Shown: positions 16,475 through 26,679, numbered from the stretch's first letter. The stretch is DNA of 64,000 bases from Paraburkholderia sabiae (GCF_030412785.1 NZ_CP125296.1:186001-250000); one strand, 5' to 3'. The notes: generated from the letters alone by a model not told the origin. Numbers and translations are program-made.

Positions 16475-19140
16475 CAGCGCGCGGCCTTGTCGAGTTCGGC
16501 GAGCATGCGCTCGATGCGGTCCGCGAGCTTCTCGGTGCTGACCTTCTCGCGAATGCGCCCGACGATCAGCGGAAACGCAAACGGCGTCGGCTTTTTCGGG
16601 CGCGTCAACGCGAGTCGGCTCGTGCTCATCGCATCGAGCGCGCGCTTCATGCGATCGAGTTCCAGTTCCTGCAGCATCACTTCCGTATCGGCCTGTGCGA
16701 GCAGCAGGTTGTCGCTGTCGTGCTTGCGAAAAACCTCGTAAAACAGGCCGCTCGATGCCTGCAACTGCCGCGCGCTTTTTTGTTGTCCCGGATGCGCCTG
16801 ATAAACCAGACCCGCGACGCGCGCGATTTCGCGAAAGCGCCGCATCGCGAGTTCGGACGCGTTGAGGCTGTCCATGATGTCGCCGGCAAGACGCGTCGGG
16901 GAAAAGAGACCTTCTTCGATCAGCGTCGGCCAGTCGAATGGCTGCGACGACAGCAGTTCAAAGCCGTAATCGTTGGCGGCAATCGAGAACGTGCCGGGCT
17001 GTTCGCGCGCCGCGCGCCAGCCGAGCAGCGACGCAAGGCCGATATGCGCGATGCGTCCCGCGAACGGATAGCAGAAGAAGTGATGGCCTTCGCGCGTGCG
17101 CAGCATTTCGGCGACCAGCACGCCTGCTTCGGGCAACGCCGACCAGTTCGCCTGCAACTCCAGCAACGGACGGATCGCGATCATTTCCGGTTCGACGTAG
17201 TCGCCGCGCCCGGCTTCGGCGAGTATCGCGAGCGCCGCGTCCGCCAGTTCCGACGACAACGGCATCTTGCTGCCCGCCCATTGCGGCATCGCGCCTCGCG
17301 ACGAACTCGCGCGACGCACATAGGCGGTCATGTCGCGCACGCGCACCAGTTCGAGCGCCCGGCCGCCGAACGTGAACACGTCGCCGGGTTTGAGGCGCGA
17401 GATGAACGACTCTTCCATCGAGCCGATCCGGCCGCCCGTGAGCCACGCGACGTGCAGCGTCGCGTTCGCCACGATGGTGCCGACGTTGTTGCGGTGTCGG
17501 CGGATCAGATCGTCGCGCTGCACGCGATACACGCCGTCCTCGTCGCGCACGACGCGATGAAAGTCCGGATACGCGCGCAGCGATGGACCGCCGCGCTCGA
17601 CGAACGCGAGCGCCCAGTCGAATTCCTGCTGCGGCAGGTCGCGATACGCGAAGGTCGTGCGAACTTCGTCGAACAGTTCGGGCGCCTTGAAGCCGCCGCC
17701 GACCGCGACCGTGACGAGATGCTGGACGAGCACGTCGAAGGGCTTGCGCGGCGTTTCACGGCCTTCGATGCGCCGCGCTTCCACCGCACGGCGCGCTGCC
17801 GCGGCTTCGACGAGTTCGAGCGCATGCGTCGGCACGATCGTGATGCGCGACGCGCGGCCTGGTGCGTGGCCCGAGCGTCCCGCGCGCTGCATCAGCCGCG
17901 CGACGCCTTTCGGCGAGCCGATCTGGAACACACGCTCGACGGGCAGAAAGTCGACGCCGAGATCGAGGCTCGACGTGCACACGACGGCCTTCAGCTTGCC
18001 GTTCTTCAAACCGTCCTCGACCCATTCGCGCACTTCCTGCGCGAGCGAGCCGTGATGAAGCGCGATCAGTCCCGCCCAGTCGGGACGCAGCGCGAGCAGC
18101 GCCTGATACCAGATCTCCGCCTGCGAGCGCGTATTGGTGAACACGAGCGACGTGCGCGCTTCGTCGATGCCTTCCGCAACCGGTTCGACCTGACGCGTGC
18201 CGAGATGACCGCCCCACGGAAAGCGTTCGATCGTCTCGGGAATCAGCGTGTCGATGATCAGCGTCTTCGGCTGCATGCCGCTCACGGACACGCGCGGTGT
18301 GCGCACGGGCGCGAGCAGGACGTCGGCGGCGAACGAGAGATTGCCGAGCGTCGCCGACAGTCCCCAAACCTGCAAATCGGCGCGCCAGCGCGCGAGATGC
18401 GCGAGCGCGAGTTGTGTCTGCGTGCCGCGCTTGTTGCCGAGCAGTTCGTGCCACTCATCGACGATCACGAGGCGCACATGCTTCAGTTCTTCGCGCGCAT
18501 CGCTGCGCGTGAGCATCAGCGACAGGCTTTCGGGCGTCGTGACGAGCGCGCTCGGCATGCGGCGGCTCTGGCGCGCGCGCTCGGTCGAACTCGTGTCGCC
18601 CGTGCGCAAGCCGATCGTCCACGGCACCGCGAGTTCGCGCGCCGCGCTTTGTAACGCGCGAGCGGTGTCGGCGGCGAGCGCGCGCATCGGCGTAATCCAG
18701 AGCACGGTCAACGGATCGGCGAGCGCACGCGGCGCATGATCGCCGTATGCCGCCATCGCGCCGAACCAGACGGCCCATGTTTTGCCCGCGCCCGTCGTCG
18801 CATGCAGCAGGCCGCTCGATCCCGCCGCGATTTCGCGCCACACTTCACGCTGGAACTCGAACGGTTGCCATTGCCGCGCATCGAACCACTGCTGCACGCG
18901 CGCTTCGAACGGCACGTTGGTCTTGTCGGGCTCGGGCGCGTAAGCCGCCGATGTGAACGCTTCCGGAGGCCGCTCGACATGCGCCTTCGGTATCCGACGA
19001 GGACGCGGCGCGCGGCGGCGCGTTTCGCCGCTGGCTGCATCGTCGATGCGCGATGCATCGGATGAATCGCCATTGGAATCCGTCCCGGCGGCGATTCCGG
19101 CTCGCGCTGCGTTGCGCTCAGGATCGGTCGGATCGGTCAT
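16474..19140 (-). CDS. Ligase-associated DEXH-box helicase, Lhr-like (888 aa)
   Basis: Superfamily 2 helicase of the bacterial Lhr-like group tied to DNA repair. Walker A is TTGAGKT at residues 115-121, motif II is DEWH at 228-231 (typical of this subgroup in place of DEAH/DELH), motif III is LSATLGN, and motif VI includes [12 protein letters not shown] winged-helix and Lhr core follow to the C-terminus. The first 75 residues are a low-complexity, charged extension without domain features. It overlaps PdeM by an ATGA. Length is in the family range once the N-terminal extension is discounted. Confidence 0.93.
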   Translation of the reverse strand: MTDPTDPERNAARAGIAAGTDSNGDSSDASRIDDAASGETRRRAPRPRRIPKAHVERPPEAFTSAAYAPEPDKTNVPFEARVQQWFDARQWQPFEFQREVWREIAAGSSGLLHATTGAGKTWAVWFGAMAAYGDHAPRALADPLTVLWITPMRALAADTARALQSAARELAVPWTIGLRTGDTSSTERARQSRRMPSALVTTPESLSLMLTRSDAREELKHVRLVIVDEWHELLGNKRGTQTQLALAHLARWRADLQVWGLSATLGNLSFAADVLLAPVRTPRVSVSGMQPKTLIIDTLIPETIERFPWGGHLGTRQVEPVAEGIDEARTSLVFTNTRSQAEIWYQALLALRPDWAGLIALHHGSLAQEVREWVEDGLKNGKLKAVVCTSSLDLGVDFLPVERVFQIGSPKGVARLMQRAGRSGHAPGRASRITIVPTHALELVEAAAARRAVEARRIEGRETPRKPFDVLVQHLVTVAVGGGFKAPELFDEVRTTFAYRDLPQQEFDWALAFVERGGPSLRAYPDFHRVVRDEDGVYRVQRDDLIRRHRNNVGTIVANATLHVAWLTGGRIGSMEESFISRLKPGDVFTFGGRALELVRVRDMTAYVRRASSSRGAMPQWAGSKMPLSSELADAALAILAEAGRGDYVEPEMIAIRPLLELQANWSALPEAGVLVAEMLRTREGHHFFCYPFAGRIAHIGLASLLGWRAAREQPGTFSIAANDYGFELLSSQPFDWPTLIEEGLFSPTRLAGDIMDSLNASELAMRRFREIARVAGLVYQAHPGQQKSARQLQASSGLFYEVFRKHDSDNLLLAQADTEVMLQELELDRMKRALDAMSTSRLALTRPKKPTPFAFPLIVGRIREKVSTEKLADRIERMLAELDKAAR

Positions 19141-19345
19141 GGGATCCTATACGTGACAACCGTGACAGACACTCGAAGCCGGGCTTTTCGGGTAACTCGC
19201 CCGGCAGATCGCACAGCGCAGCATCGCGCATGCCTGCACCATCCGGCGCAATGAAGCGACTACTGAGCAACATGAACTCGCTGTATTTTCAGCGTAAAAT
19301 GCGATGGCCGCCGCGATGTACCGGCGTAGAGCCCTTACGTCAGCG

Positions 19346-20521
19346 ATGCATGTCGATCTTATTACGCTTTATCTCCTTGCGATCGGGACTCTTCTTGCCA
19401 GCTCAGTGATGACGCTGTGGGAGTGTCGCGTTCATCCCAAGCGCGGCAAGGAATTGAGAATACTGGCAGCGGCCTACGCTACGCTCGCAGTCGGCTGCGC
19501 AGTGGCGTCGTGGCGTCGCGAACTGCCCGGCGTGCTCGGCTCCGCGTTGAGCAATCTCATCATCGTTAGCGGTTATCTGCTGATCCTGCACGGCGTCGCT
19601 GTGCTGAACGGGCGCAAACACGTGCGAACGTCGGCCGCAGTGCTCGTGTTGCTCGCGATCGCGTGGGCGATTGCCGGCGTGCGCGGCCAGGACTTCATGT
19701 GGATGTATCTGAGCGCGATTCCCATTGCCGTCGCGTGCGGTCTGACGGCGCGCGAACTTGCGCGCTGCGACGGAATGAAATCGCTGCAATCACTGCGTAT
19801 CGCGATGCTGGTGTCGGGTGGACACGCCGTCTTCTACGCATTCAGAGCATGCATGCTGCCGTGGCTGACGGCGCTGTTCGGCCTCGACTTCCTGATCACC
19901 GTGAGCAAGATCACGATGTACGAAGGCGTGTTGTATTCCGTCGTTCTGCCGATGACTCTGCTGCGCCTGGTTCGCGAGGAAACACACGGACAGCTGCTGC
20001 AGGAATCGCAGACGGATTATCTGACGGGCCTCGGCAATCGTCGATGGTTCTTCGAAGAGGGCGCGCGCATTATCCGCGACAGCAGTGAATCGCGGCCCGT
20101 TGCGCTGCTCGCCATCGACCTCGATCACTTCAAGAAGATCAACGACCGATACGGTCACGAGACGGGCGACCGCGTCCTCAAATCATTCGCCGATATCGCG
20201 CGCAGCGTGCTGGGGCGCGATGCGATTTTTGCCCGCATCGGTGGAGAAGAATTTGCGGTCTTGCTGCCGGAGTACGACAGCCTCCGTGCGAAAGAGGCGG
20301 GCGAAGCCGTCGTGAAGAGTTTCGGCGAGACGGTGACGCTCGGTGGAAACGGCGCCGGCGTTCAGGCCACGGTCAGCATCGGTCTTGCGCAGTCCGGCAG
20401 CGAGGCTTCGTCCCTTTCCGATCTGCTGGCAGCCGCCGATCAGGCGCTCTATCGCGCGAAATCGCTGGGCGGCAACCGGCTCGAACTGGCTCACGCCGAC
20501 GCGCGTTCCGCCGCCGCGTGA
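19346..20521 (+). CDS. Membrane-anchored diguanylate cyclase, GGDEF domain (391 aa)
   Basis: Makes cyclic di-GMP from two GTP. The N-terminal 200 residues hold about six hydrophobic helices, so the sensor part is a multi-pass membrane domain. The GGDEF domain begins with DYLTGLGNRRWFFEE and has the active-site loop GGEEF at 299-303, which is an active variant. No RxxD inhibitory site is present at its usual place before the loop (VLGRDAIFARI), so product inhibition is probably absent. The start at 19346 begins the first helix; a longer frame from 19304 is possible. Confidence 0.88.
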   Translation: MHVDLITLYLLAIGTLLASSVMTLWECRVHPKRGKELRILAAAYATLAVGCAVASWRRELPGVLGSALSNLIIVSGYLLILHGVAVLNGRKHVRTSAAVLVLLAIAWAIAGVRGQDFMWMYLSAIPIAVACGLTARELARCDGMKSLQSLRIAMLVSGGHAVFYAFRACMLPWLTALFGLDFLITVSKITMYEGVLYSVVLPMTLLRLVREETHGQLLQESQTDYLTGLGNRRWFFEEGARIIRDSSESRPVALLAIDLDHFKKINDRYGHETGDRVLKSFADIARSVLGRDAIFARIGGEEFAVLLPEYDSLRAKEAGEAVVKSFGETVTLGGNGAGVQATVSIGLAQSGSEASSLSDLLAAADQALYRAKSLGGNRLELAHADARSAAA

Positions 20522-20530
20522 TTCCAATGT

Positions 20531-20584
20531 AAAAGCGGCCGGTTGAGCATTCGTTATCGAATGCCGAACCGGCCGTCCTTGTTT
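20531..20584. terminator. Bidirectional terminator between diguanylate cyclase and atoE
   Basis: A long hairpin has outer arms CGGCCGGTT (20536-20544) and AACCGGCCG (20567-20575), inner arms CATTCG (20548-20553) and CGAATG (20558-20563), and a TTAT loop. T-rich sequence flanks it on both strands. It sits between two convergent genes, as expected for a two-way terminator. Confidence 0.8.
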
Positions 20585-20613
20585 CCAGATCAGTCAGCAG
20601 ATCGCAGCGGAAA

Positions 20614-22008
20614 TCAGCCCACGAACCACAGCGCCGCCGCATAGATCACGAGCGACACCGCGAACGTGACAGCCGTATAGCCCATCACGCGCTGAATCCG
20701 GATACCCGCAATCGCGACGATAGGAACAGCCCAGAACGGCTGCAGCATGTTCGATACGTTCTCGGCCATCGCCACGCCCATCGCGGTGCGCGGCACCGAT
20801 GCGTGCAGGCTGATCGCCGCAGGCAGCACGAACGGCCCCTGCACGGCCCAGTGACCGCCCGCGCTCGGCACCAGCAACGTGATGATCAGCGAACTCAGAT
20901 AGCTCCAGAGCGGCAGCGAGAGGGGCGAAGCGATCGTCACAAAAGCCTTCGCGATCATCGACGCGAGACCCGTGCCCTTCATGATGCCCATGATGCCGCC
21001 ATACACAGGGTATTGCAGCAGCATCGAACCCGTCTGACGCGCGGCGCGGCGGATCGCGTTTGCATACGCGATCGGCGTGCGCTGCAGCGCGAGACCGATC
21101 AGCAGGAAGATCAGGATCGTCGTGTTGATGTCGAGATCGAACTTGTTCTCGTGCCATTCCATCGCGAGATAACCGACGCCGAGTGCGAGCAGCAGCAGCG
21201 TGCCGAGCATCGACTGTTCGAGGCGCGAGGCAAACGACGCAGGCGCGTCGCTGGGACGTGCGTGCGGATCGGCGTCCGATGCGTCGGCGTCGTCGTTGCC
21301 TGCATCGCGGAACGCGACCACGTTCTCCGACTTCGGATGCATCCTGATGAAGATCGCGGTCATCACGACGACGACCAGCACCGTCGGAACGACGACGAAC
21401 GGCGCGAAGATCGTCTCGCTGAGCGGCACGACGTGGCCCGTCGCCTTTTCGACAAGATTGAGCGCATTGCCGTGCGAGGCCTGCGACAGCGCGATCGAAC
21501 TCGACAGCCCGCTATTGCAGATCGACCACGCCGAATAGCTGCCGGCGACGAGCCACGCGAAATCGACATGCACGCGGCGTGCAATTTCACGCGACAACAA
21601 CGCGCCGACGATCAGCCCGAGTCCCCAGTTGAGCCACGCGGCGATCGCGACGACGGGGAACACCAGCAACGCTGCGCGCGCGGGCGTTTGCGCGTTGGCC
21701 GCCAGCGCGCGCAGGCCGCGCTGGACGATGGGCGCTTCGGCGATCGCGTAGCCCGTCGCGAGAATCAGGATCATCTGCAGCGCGAACGCCAGAATGCCGA
21801 ACGTGCCCGTGTACCAGGAGTCGAGCAGCGTCGGCACGTTGCCCGTCGGCGCGATCAGCAGCGCGAGCACGGCGACGAAAAACGTCAGGCAGATGGACAG
21901 CATGAACGGGTCCGGCATGACCCGCTCGAAAACATAGACAAGGCCTTCGACGATGCCGCGCGGAGCGGCAGGCTGGAGGGCGGCGGTGGGTGATGTGTCT
22001 CGCTTCAT
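20614..22008 (-). CDS. atoE: Short-chain fatty acid transporter, AtoE family (464 aa)
   Basis: Multi-pass inner-membrane carrier of the AtoE family, linked to uptake of acetoacetate, butyrate and other short-chain fatty acids. Family features include PDPFMLSICLTFF near residue 35, the segment WNWGLG-like AWLNWGLGLIVGAL, and the conserved PSAGGHWAVQGPFV near the C-terminus. A hydrophilic loop rich in Asp and Ala around residues 240-275 splits the helices. The start at 22008 (MKRDTSPTA) is preferred over a longer basic frame to 22065. No catabolic genes adjoin it, so its partner pathway is not shown here. Confidence 0.9.
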   Translation of the reverse strand: MKRDTSPTAALQPAAPRGIVEGLVYVFERVMPDPFMLSICLTFFVAVLALLIAPTGNVPTLLDSWYTGTFGILAFALQMILILATGYAIAEAPIVQRGLRALAANAQTPARAALLVFPVVAIAAWLNWGLGLIVGALLSREIARRVHVDFAWLVAGSYSAWSICNSGLSSSIALSQASHGNALNLVEKATGHVVPLSETIFAPFVVVPTVLVVVVMTAIFIRMHPKSENVVAFRDAGNDDADASDADPHARPSDAPASFASRLEQSMLGTLLLLALGVGYLAMEWHENKFDLDINTTILIFLLIGLALQRTPIAYANAIRRAARQTGSMLLQYPVYGGIMGIMKGTGLASMIAKAFVTIASPLSLPLWSYLSSLIITLLVPSAGGHWAVQGPFVLPAAISLHASVPRTAMGVAMAENVSNMLQPFWAVPIVAIAGIRIQRVMGYTAVTFAVSLVIYAAALWFVG

Positions 22009-22398
22009 GGTTCTCGCTCGATGTGGCATCCGCCCGCGTACGGGCGGCGTGAACAGAACCGGCACGCGGCGTGTCCGTGCACGAGGGATGCACCGCCGGC
22101 AAGCTTGATGTCACCCGGCTGTCAGGCGACTGTAGGGGCAGGAATTCCGGGGTGAAGCTCAGGCTCGAGCGCGCCAAGTCCTTGTTCCATCAAGGTTTTG
22201 TGCGCGATTCGTGTTCTGTTTCTAGAGTTCGCTATTCGAACATGGTTTCGTTAAACGAACGCTTCATTATTCGTCTTATGCGTATTGGCTGTCAAGGCAG
22301 CGCGCGTTCGTTTAATGGGGGACACGCCGCGAGTGCGGCGTGTGCAATTGGAGAGGAGAGAGAGGACCGTCGTGGATGACGGCCCGAAAGAAATGACT
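22009..22398. other. Gene-free region between atoE and the chemoreceptor
   Basis: About 390 bases without a convincing gene. It should hold the atoE promoter. One clear hairpin, ACACGCCGC at 22322-22330 with GCGGCGTGT at 22335-22343 around a GAGT loop, lies downstream of the chemoreceptor stop and may end that transcript; no T-tract follows. An AT-richer stretch at 22215-22275 is unassigned. Confidence 0.4.
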
Positions 22399-23967
22399 TC
22401 AAGCGTGCGCGAGAGCGCGATCGACACGGAACACCGACACCGCGCCCTTCAGCGCGACGGTCTGTTCCTCGAGCGCGAGGGCCGCCGCCGATGCCTGCTC
22501 GACGAGCGCGGCATTCTGTTGCGTGACCTGATCCATCTGCGTGATCGCGCGGTTCACCTGCTCGATGCCTTCCGACTGCTCTTCCGAAGCGGCGGCGATC
22601 TCGCCCATCAGATCGCTCACGCGATTCACCGAAGTCAGAATCTCGCCCATCACCTGGCTCGCCTTGCCGACCTGTTCCGCGCCCGCTTCCACGCGGCTGA
22701 GCGAATCGGTGATGCGCTCCTTGATTTCCTTCGCGGCGCTCGCGCTGCGCTGCGCGAGCGAGCGCACTTCGCTCGCCACCACCGCAAAGCCACGGCCTTC
22801 GTCGCCGGCGCGCGCCGCTTCGACGGCCGCGTTCAGCGACAAAATGTTGGTCTGGAACGCGATGCCTTCGATCACATTCGTGATGTCCGCGATCTTGCCC
22901 GACAGATCGGACAGTCCTTGCATCGTCAACACGACTTCCTGCGCGGCGCGGTTGCCCTGTTCCGTGATGGCCGCCGTGCTCATCACGAGCTGCGTCGCCT
23001 GTTTCGCGTTGTCGGCGTTCTGACGCACGGTGCTGGTCAGCTGCTCCATCGACGACGCCGTTTCCTGCAACGCCGCTGCCTGTTCCTCGGTGCGCTGCGA
23101 CAGGTCCGTGTTGCCGCTCGCCATCTGATGCACGCCCGTCGCGATCGTGTCGGTGCCGCCGTACACCGAGTGCACGATACCCGCGAGGCTGCGCTTCATT
23201 TCCTTCATCGAGTCGAACAGCTTGCCGATTTCATTCGTCGATTCGTGGCGGATCTGGACCGTCAGATCGCCGCGCGCGACGTGATCGAGCACGCTCATCG
23301 CTTCGTTGAGCGGGCGCACGACGTTCTGTTCGAGCGTGTAATACACGAGCAGAATCAGCGCGCACGACAGCGCGAGCAAAGCGACCGAGGTGCCTGTCAG
23401 CACCGACTTGGAGTGCGCCTTTTCGGCCTTGAGCTGGTCCGTTTCATCGGAAGCCACGGCGAAGAACGCATCCGCCGATTTACCGAAGGCGGCGCTCGTC
23501 TTCGTCATCGGACCTTCGTTCGTCGCGGCGTATGCGGTGACATCGCCCGAAGCGATGGCGTTGAACAGCAGGTCGATCGCGTCGGTGTGCGCATGGAACG
23601 TTTCGCCGACGAGCTTCGCTGTTTCCTGTTGAGCCGCCGTTTCCTTGGGGATGCCGTCGAATGCCGCGAAGGCCTTCTTCGCCTGGTTGTAGTAGCCCCT
23701 CGCTGCGGCGACGGCTGAGTCCTTGTCGGCGGGATTCGACGACAACGCGATAAAGGCGCGGCTCAATGCGCTGCGGGCCTTCAGGTTGTTGATGTAGACA
23801 TCCTTGAGATCGACCGTTTGCGCATTGAGCGTGCTGATCTGCTCCGATAACCCGTTGTTCTTCGAGAGCGAGTAGAGACCGAGCAGGGCGGTGACGAGAA
23901 CGAGTATTCCAAACAGTGCGAGAACCGCGATAAAGCCCGTTCGCACGGGCAGATTCTTCAGTTTCAT
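22399..23967 (-). CDS. Methyl-accepting chemotaxis protein (522 aa)
   Basis: Inner-membrane chemoreceptor. A first membrane helix lies at about residues 11-33, then a periplasmic four-helix-bundle type ligand domain, a second helix near 195-215, a HAMP domain (VVRPLNEAMSVLDHVARGDL) and the long cytoplasmic coiled coil. The conserved CheA/CheW-binding tip reads EGIAFQTNILSLNAAVEAAR with GDEGRGFAVVASEVRSLAQR. The C-terminus lacks the NWETF tether for CheR/CheB. The ligand is unknown. Compare the truncated relative at 37251-37505. Confidence 0.93.
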   Translation of the reverse strand: MKLKNLPVRTGFIAVLALFGILVLVTALLGLYSLSKNNGLSEQISTLNAQTVDLKDVYINNLKARSALSRAFIALSSNPADKDSAVAAARGYYNQAKKAFAAFDGIPKETAAQQETAKLVGETFHAHTDAIDLLFNAIASGDVTAYAATNEGPMTKTSAAFGKSADAFFAVASDETDQLKAEKAHSKSVLTGTSVALLALSCALILLVYYTLEQNVVRPLNEAMSVLDHVARGDLTVQIRHESTNEIGKLFDSMKEMKRSLAGIVHSVYGGTDTIATGVHQMASGNTDLSQRTEEQAAALQETASSMEQLTSTVRQNADNAKQATQLVMSTAAITEQGNRAAQEVVLTMQGLSDLSGKIADITNVIEGIAFQTNILSLNAAVEAARAGDEGRGFAVVASEVRSLAQRSASAAKEIKERITDSLSRVEAGAEQVGKASQVMGEILTSVNRVSDLMGEIAAASEEQSEGIEQVNRAITQMDQVTQQNAALVEQASAAALALEEQTVALKGAVSVFRVDRALAHA

Positions 23968-24000
23968 AGTTTTCGTTTGCTAAATGAGCCGCGATGTTGT

Positions 24001-24016
24001 CCCCCGCAGCCGGGGG
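24001..24016. other. Small C/G hairpin upstream of the chemoreceptor
   Basis: CCCCCG (24001-24006) and CGGGGG (24011-24016) pair around CAGC. It lies in the 5' region of the chemoreceptor gene, 34 bases or more from its start, and is one of several similar short C/G hairpins in intergenic DNA here. Function unknown. Confidence 0.3.
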
Positions 24017-24185
24017 CGAGAGCGATGGCCGCAGGACGATGCTGCGGCTGTGTTAACGGTCACTTAATTGAGAACTTGACGGTCGCGGAAAGCGAACGGG
24101 CGTGCGCACGGACGCGATGCCGGTCGGGAAACCGGCGCGTGGAAGTGGATCGGGAGGCGCGCTTGGCGGTTTGGCCGTGAGCGAA

Positions 24186-24893
24186 TCAGGCGTGCTGCGT
24201 GGCGCTCGCGTCGGCATGGCCGACTCGCGAGAGGACGAACGCGCGACGCAACTCGAAGCCGAGTCGTTCGTACAGACGGATCGCCGTCGTGTTGTGGCTG
24301 AACACGTGAAGGAAGGGCGTTTCGCCGCGCTGCCCGATCTCGTTTCGCAGGATGTCGATCAGGCGGCCCGCGAGTCCTTTACCGCGCCAGGAATCGTCGA
24401 CGCACACGGCGCTTATCTCGACATATCCGTCGATGCGCATCCGTTCGCCTGCCATCGCGATCAGCCGTCCGTGATCGCGAACGCCGATGTAACGGCCCAT
24501 CTCGTGCGTCCGTTTGCCGAACGGCCCCGGCTTGGTTCGCTGCGCGAGATCGAGCATCTCTGCGGAATCGGCGCTATCCAGACGGATCACGTCGAGATCG
24601 TCGGCCGTTCCGGCAACCGCGCGCGTCGCGACCATTTGATGAATCGTGCCGACGTTCTCCACCCGCAACGCTTCCGTTCCGTCGAGCGGCGCCAGCGACA
24701 GCAGCGCAGCCTGTTCGTGCGGCTGCAGGAGCTGGCGCAGCGCTTCGTACGCGGCGGGCGTTTCGCTCGACAGCGCGGCGAAGGGCGCGACGTCGGCATG
24801 ATATCGACGCGCCAGCGCATCGCCTTGCCCGAGGTGCGCCTGGCGGGTGGTCAGCGCTGTCCAGATCGGACGGTCGAGATCGGCGTGATTCAT
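24186..24893 (-). CDS. GNAT family N-acetyltransferase (235 aa)
   Basis: Acetyl-CoA-dependent acyltransferase. The C-terminal half carries the GNAT core: EISAVCVDDSWRGKGLAGRLI contains the pyrophosphate-binding loop RGKGLA, followed by LHVFSHNTTAIRLYERLGFELRR, the usual final strands. The N-terminal 110 residues, including DLDRPIWTALTTRQAHLGQ, are a recurrent partner region of unknown role in this subgroup. The acceptor substrate is not predictable. It stands alone between the chemoreceptor and the TetR gene. Confidence 0.88.
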   Translation of the reverse strand: MNHADLDRPIWTALTTRQAHLGQGDALARRYHADVAPFAALSSETPAAYEALRQLLQPHEQAALLSLAPLDGTEALRVENVGTIHQMVATRAVAGTADDLDVIRLDSADSAEMLDLAQRTKPGPFGKRTHEMGRYIGVRDHGRLIAMAGERMRIDGYVEISAVCVDDSWRGKGLAGRLIDILRNEIGQRGETPFLHVFSHNTTAIRLYERLGFELRRAFVLSRVGHADASATQHA

Positions 24894-25005
24894 GATGGCT
24901 CCAGCTGCGAAGTTGATCGGAAGCGGTCAATGTAGATGGAAAGCGGCGTTTCGGCTATTGCCGCAAATGCCATTTTTGACATCGTTTACGCCAACCTCAG
25001 CAGAG

Positions 25006-25584
25006 TCATTCGACCGGGCGCGAACCGAGCAGCAGAATGTCGACCAGGCGCCGGGCGCTCTGTTGCCAGTCCGGCGCAGACGCCACGTTCGACACGCCGA
25101 CGAGCGCCCGAAAGAGATCGAGCGGATCGAGATCGGCGCGAATGTCGCCGTTTTCGATGGCCCGCGTGACGAGCGCATGGATCGCGTCCGTGATCTGCGC
25201 GCCGGACGACTCGAACACCTTCGTCGAGCCGCCCACAAGCGAGTTAAGCGCGGGCGCGATGATCTTCTTCGTCGCGATGTAGTCGACGAAGAGCAGCATC
25301 CACGAGCGTAGTGCTTCGAGCGGCGGCAGCGTGTCGCGCAACCGGCGTTCTTCCTTCGCGAGCTTCTCCACTTCCGCGCGATAGACGCTTTCCAGCAAGG
25401 CATCGCGCGTCGGGAAGTGCCGGTACAGCGTGCCCGCGCCGACTCCCGCCTGACGCGCGACGTCTTCCAGGCTGATGTCCGCTCCTTCACGCGTGAACGC
25501 CTTCTTGGCTTCGTCGAGGATGCGCTCGCGGTTGCGCAGCGCATCGGCTCTGGGTTTTCGTTCTTTTGGCGTCGGGTGATTCAT
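25006..25584 (-). CDS. TetR family transcriptional regulator (192 aa)
   Basis: Repressor with the N-terminal TetR HTH: RERILDEAKKAFTREGADISLEDVARQAGVGAGTLYRHFPTRDALLE spans about residues 17-62. The C-terminal ligand/dimer domain follows. The start at 25584 has an AAAGAG Shine-Dalgarno-like stretch; six further codons upstream are possible. It is divergent from an SDR gene, with two identical palindromes between them, so it most likely represses both itself and the SDR gene. Confidence 0.92.
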   Translation of the reverse strand: MNHPTPKERKPRADALRNRERILDEAKKAFTREGADISLEDVARQAGVGAGTLYRHFPTRDALLESVYRAEVEKLAKEERRLRDTLPPLEALRSWMLLFVDYIATKKIIAPALNSLVGGSTKVFESSGAQITDAIHALVTRAIENGDIRADLDPLDLFRALVGVSNVASAPDWQQSARRLVDILLLGSRPVE

Positions 25585-25600
25585 TGATCTCTTTGCTTGC

Positions 25601-25652
25601 AAACGGAGGGTGACTCCGTTTAATATCTAAAAACGGAGAGCGGCTCCGTTTT
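25601..25652. promoter_or_regulatory. Two tandem palindromic operators for the TetR regulator
   Basis: Two copies of the same palindrome, AAACGGAG-N5-CTCCGTTT, occupy 25601-25621 and 25631-25651, with centres 30 bases apart. Both arms are perfect in each copy. They lie between the divergent TetR and SDR genes, right where both promoters must be. The palindrome type and position fit TetR-family operators. Confidence 0.8.
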
Positions 25653-25701
25653 ATCCCCGATGGGACGAAACGTCAACCTTACTGCAAACAGAGGGACGGA
25701 A

Positions 25702-26679
25702 ATGGCTGAGAAATTTGGCGCAACTTCAACGACGGACGACGTGCTCGCGGGCGTCGATCTGCATGGCAAGCGGATTCTCGTCACGGGTGTGTCGGCGGGC
25801 CTCGGCGTCGAGACGGCGCGCGCGTTGGCGGCACGTGGCGCAAACGTTGTCGGTGCGGCGCGCGATCTCGACAAGGCGACGCGCGCGATTGCCCAAGCGC
25901 GGCGCGACGCGGCTTCGGGCGGCGGCAGCATCGATCTGGTTTCGCTCGACCTCGCCAATCTCACGAGCGTGCGTGCATGCGCCGACAAGCTGCTGGAAAA
26001 GGGCCAGCCGTTCGACGTCATCATCGCGAATGCGGGCGTGATGGCGACGCCCTTCGGCAAAACGGCCGATGGCTTCGAAACGCAGTTCGGCACGAACCAC
26101 ATCGGGCATTTCGTTTTCGTGAACCGGCTTGCGTCGCTGCTGCGAGATGGCGGCCGTCTGGTCGCGCTGGCGTCGTCGGGACATCGCTTCTCCAATGTCG
26201 ATCTCGACGATCCGAACTTCGAACGCACGCCGTATGACCCGTTCGTCGCGTATGGCCGGTCGAAGACGGCGAACATCCTGTTCGCGGTCGCGTTCGATCA
26301 GCGGCATCGGGCGCGGGGCGTCCGCGCGGCCGCCGTGCATCCGGGCGGTATTCACACGGAGCTGGCCCGTCATATGGACGAAGGGCAGATGGCCGGGCTG
26401 CTCGACAGCATCAACAGCCAGCTTGCGTCCGAGGGCAAGCCGCCGTTCCAGTTCAAGACCATTCCGCAGGGCGCGGCCACTTCCGTGTGGACGGCAGTGG
26501 TGGCATCGGCGGAAGAAGTCGGCGGCCGGTATTGCGAGAACTGTCACGTGAGCAAACTTGTCGCCGACGACGTCGTCATTACGCCCATCAGCGAAGGCGT
26601 GCGCCAGTACGCGCTCGACACGGCCAATGCCGACGCGCTATGGCGCAAAACGGAAGAAATGGTGGGCGAAACCTTCTGA
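25702..26679 (+). CDS. Short-chain dehydrogenase/reductase (325 aa)
   Basis: NAD(P)-dependent oxidoreductase of the SDR superfamily, of the longer retinol-dehydrogenase/WW-domain-oxidoreductase-like type. The cofactor loop is TGVSAGLG, the NNAG-equivalent is IIANAGVMATP, the catalytic serine lies in ALASSGHRF and the YxxxK pair in AYGRSKTAN. The start at 25702 is preceded by GAGGGACGGA. It is divergent from the TetR gene and under the twin operator, so it is probably induced by the TetR ligand. The substrate is unknown. Confidence 0.92.
   Translation: MAEKFGATSTTDDVLAGVDLHGKRILVTGVSAGLGVETARALAARGANVVGAARDLDKATRAIAQARRDAASGGGSIDLVSLDLANLTSVRACADKLLEKGQPFDVIIANAGVMATPFGKTADGFETQFGTNHIGHFVFVNRLASLLRDGGRLVALASSGHRFSNVDLDDPNFERTPYDPFVAYGRSKTANILFAVAFDQRHRARGVRAAAVHPGGIHTELARHMDEGQMAGLLDSINSQLASEGKPPFQFKTIPQGAATSVWTAVVASAEEVGGRYCENCHVSKLVADDVVITPISEGVRQYALDTANADALWRKTEEMVGETF

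Noticed and set aside
16468..18654. Long plus-strand frame opposite the Lhr-like helicase
   Set aside because: Shadow of the helicase; the helicase frame carries all SF2 motifs and the opposite frame none.
23968..24185. FliA-type promoter before the full-length chemoreceptor
   Set aside because: I looked for TAAA-N15-GCCGATAA on the minus strand and found only a hairpin-rich region without it.
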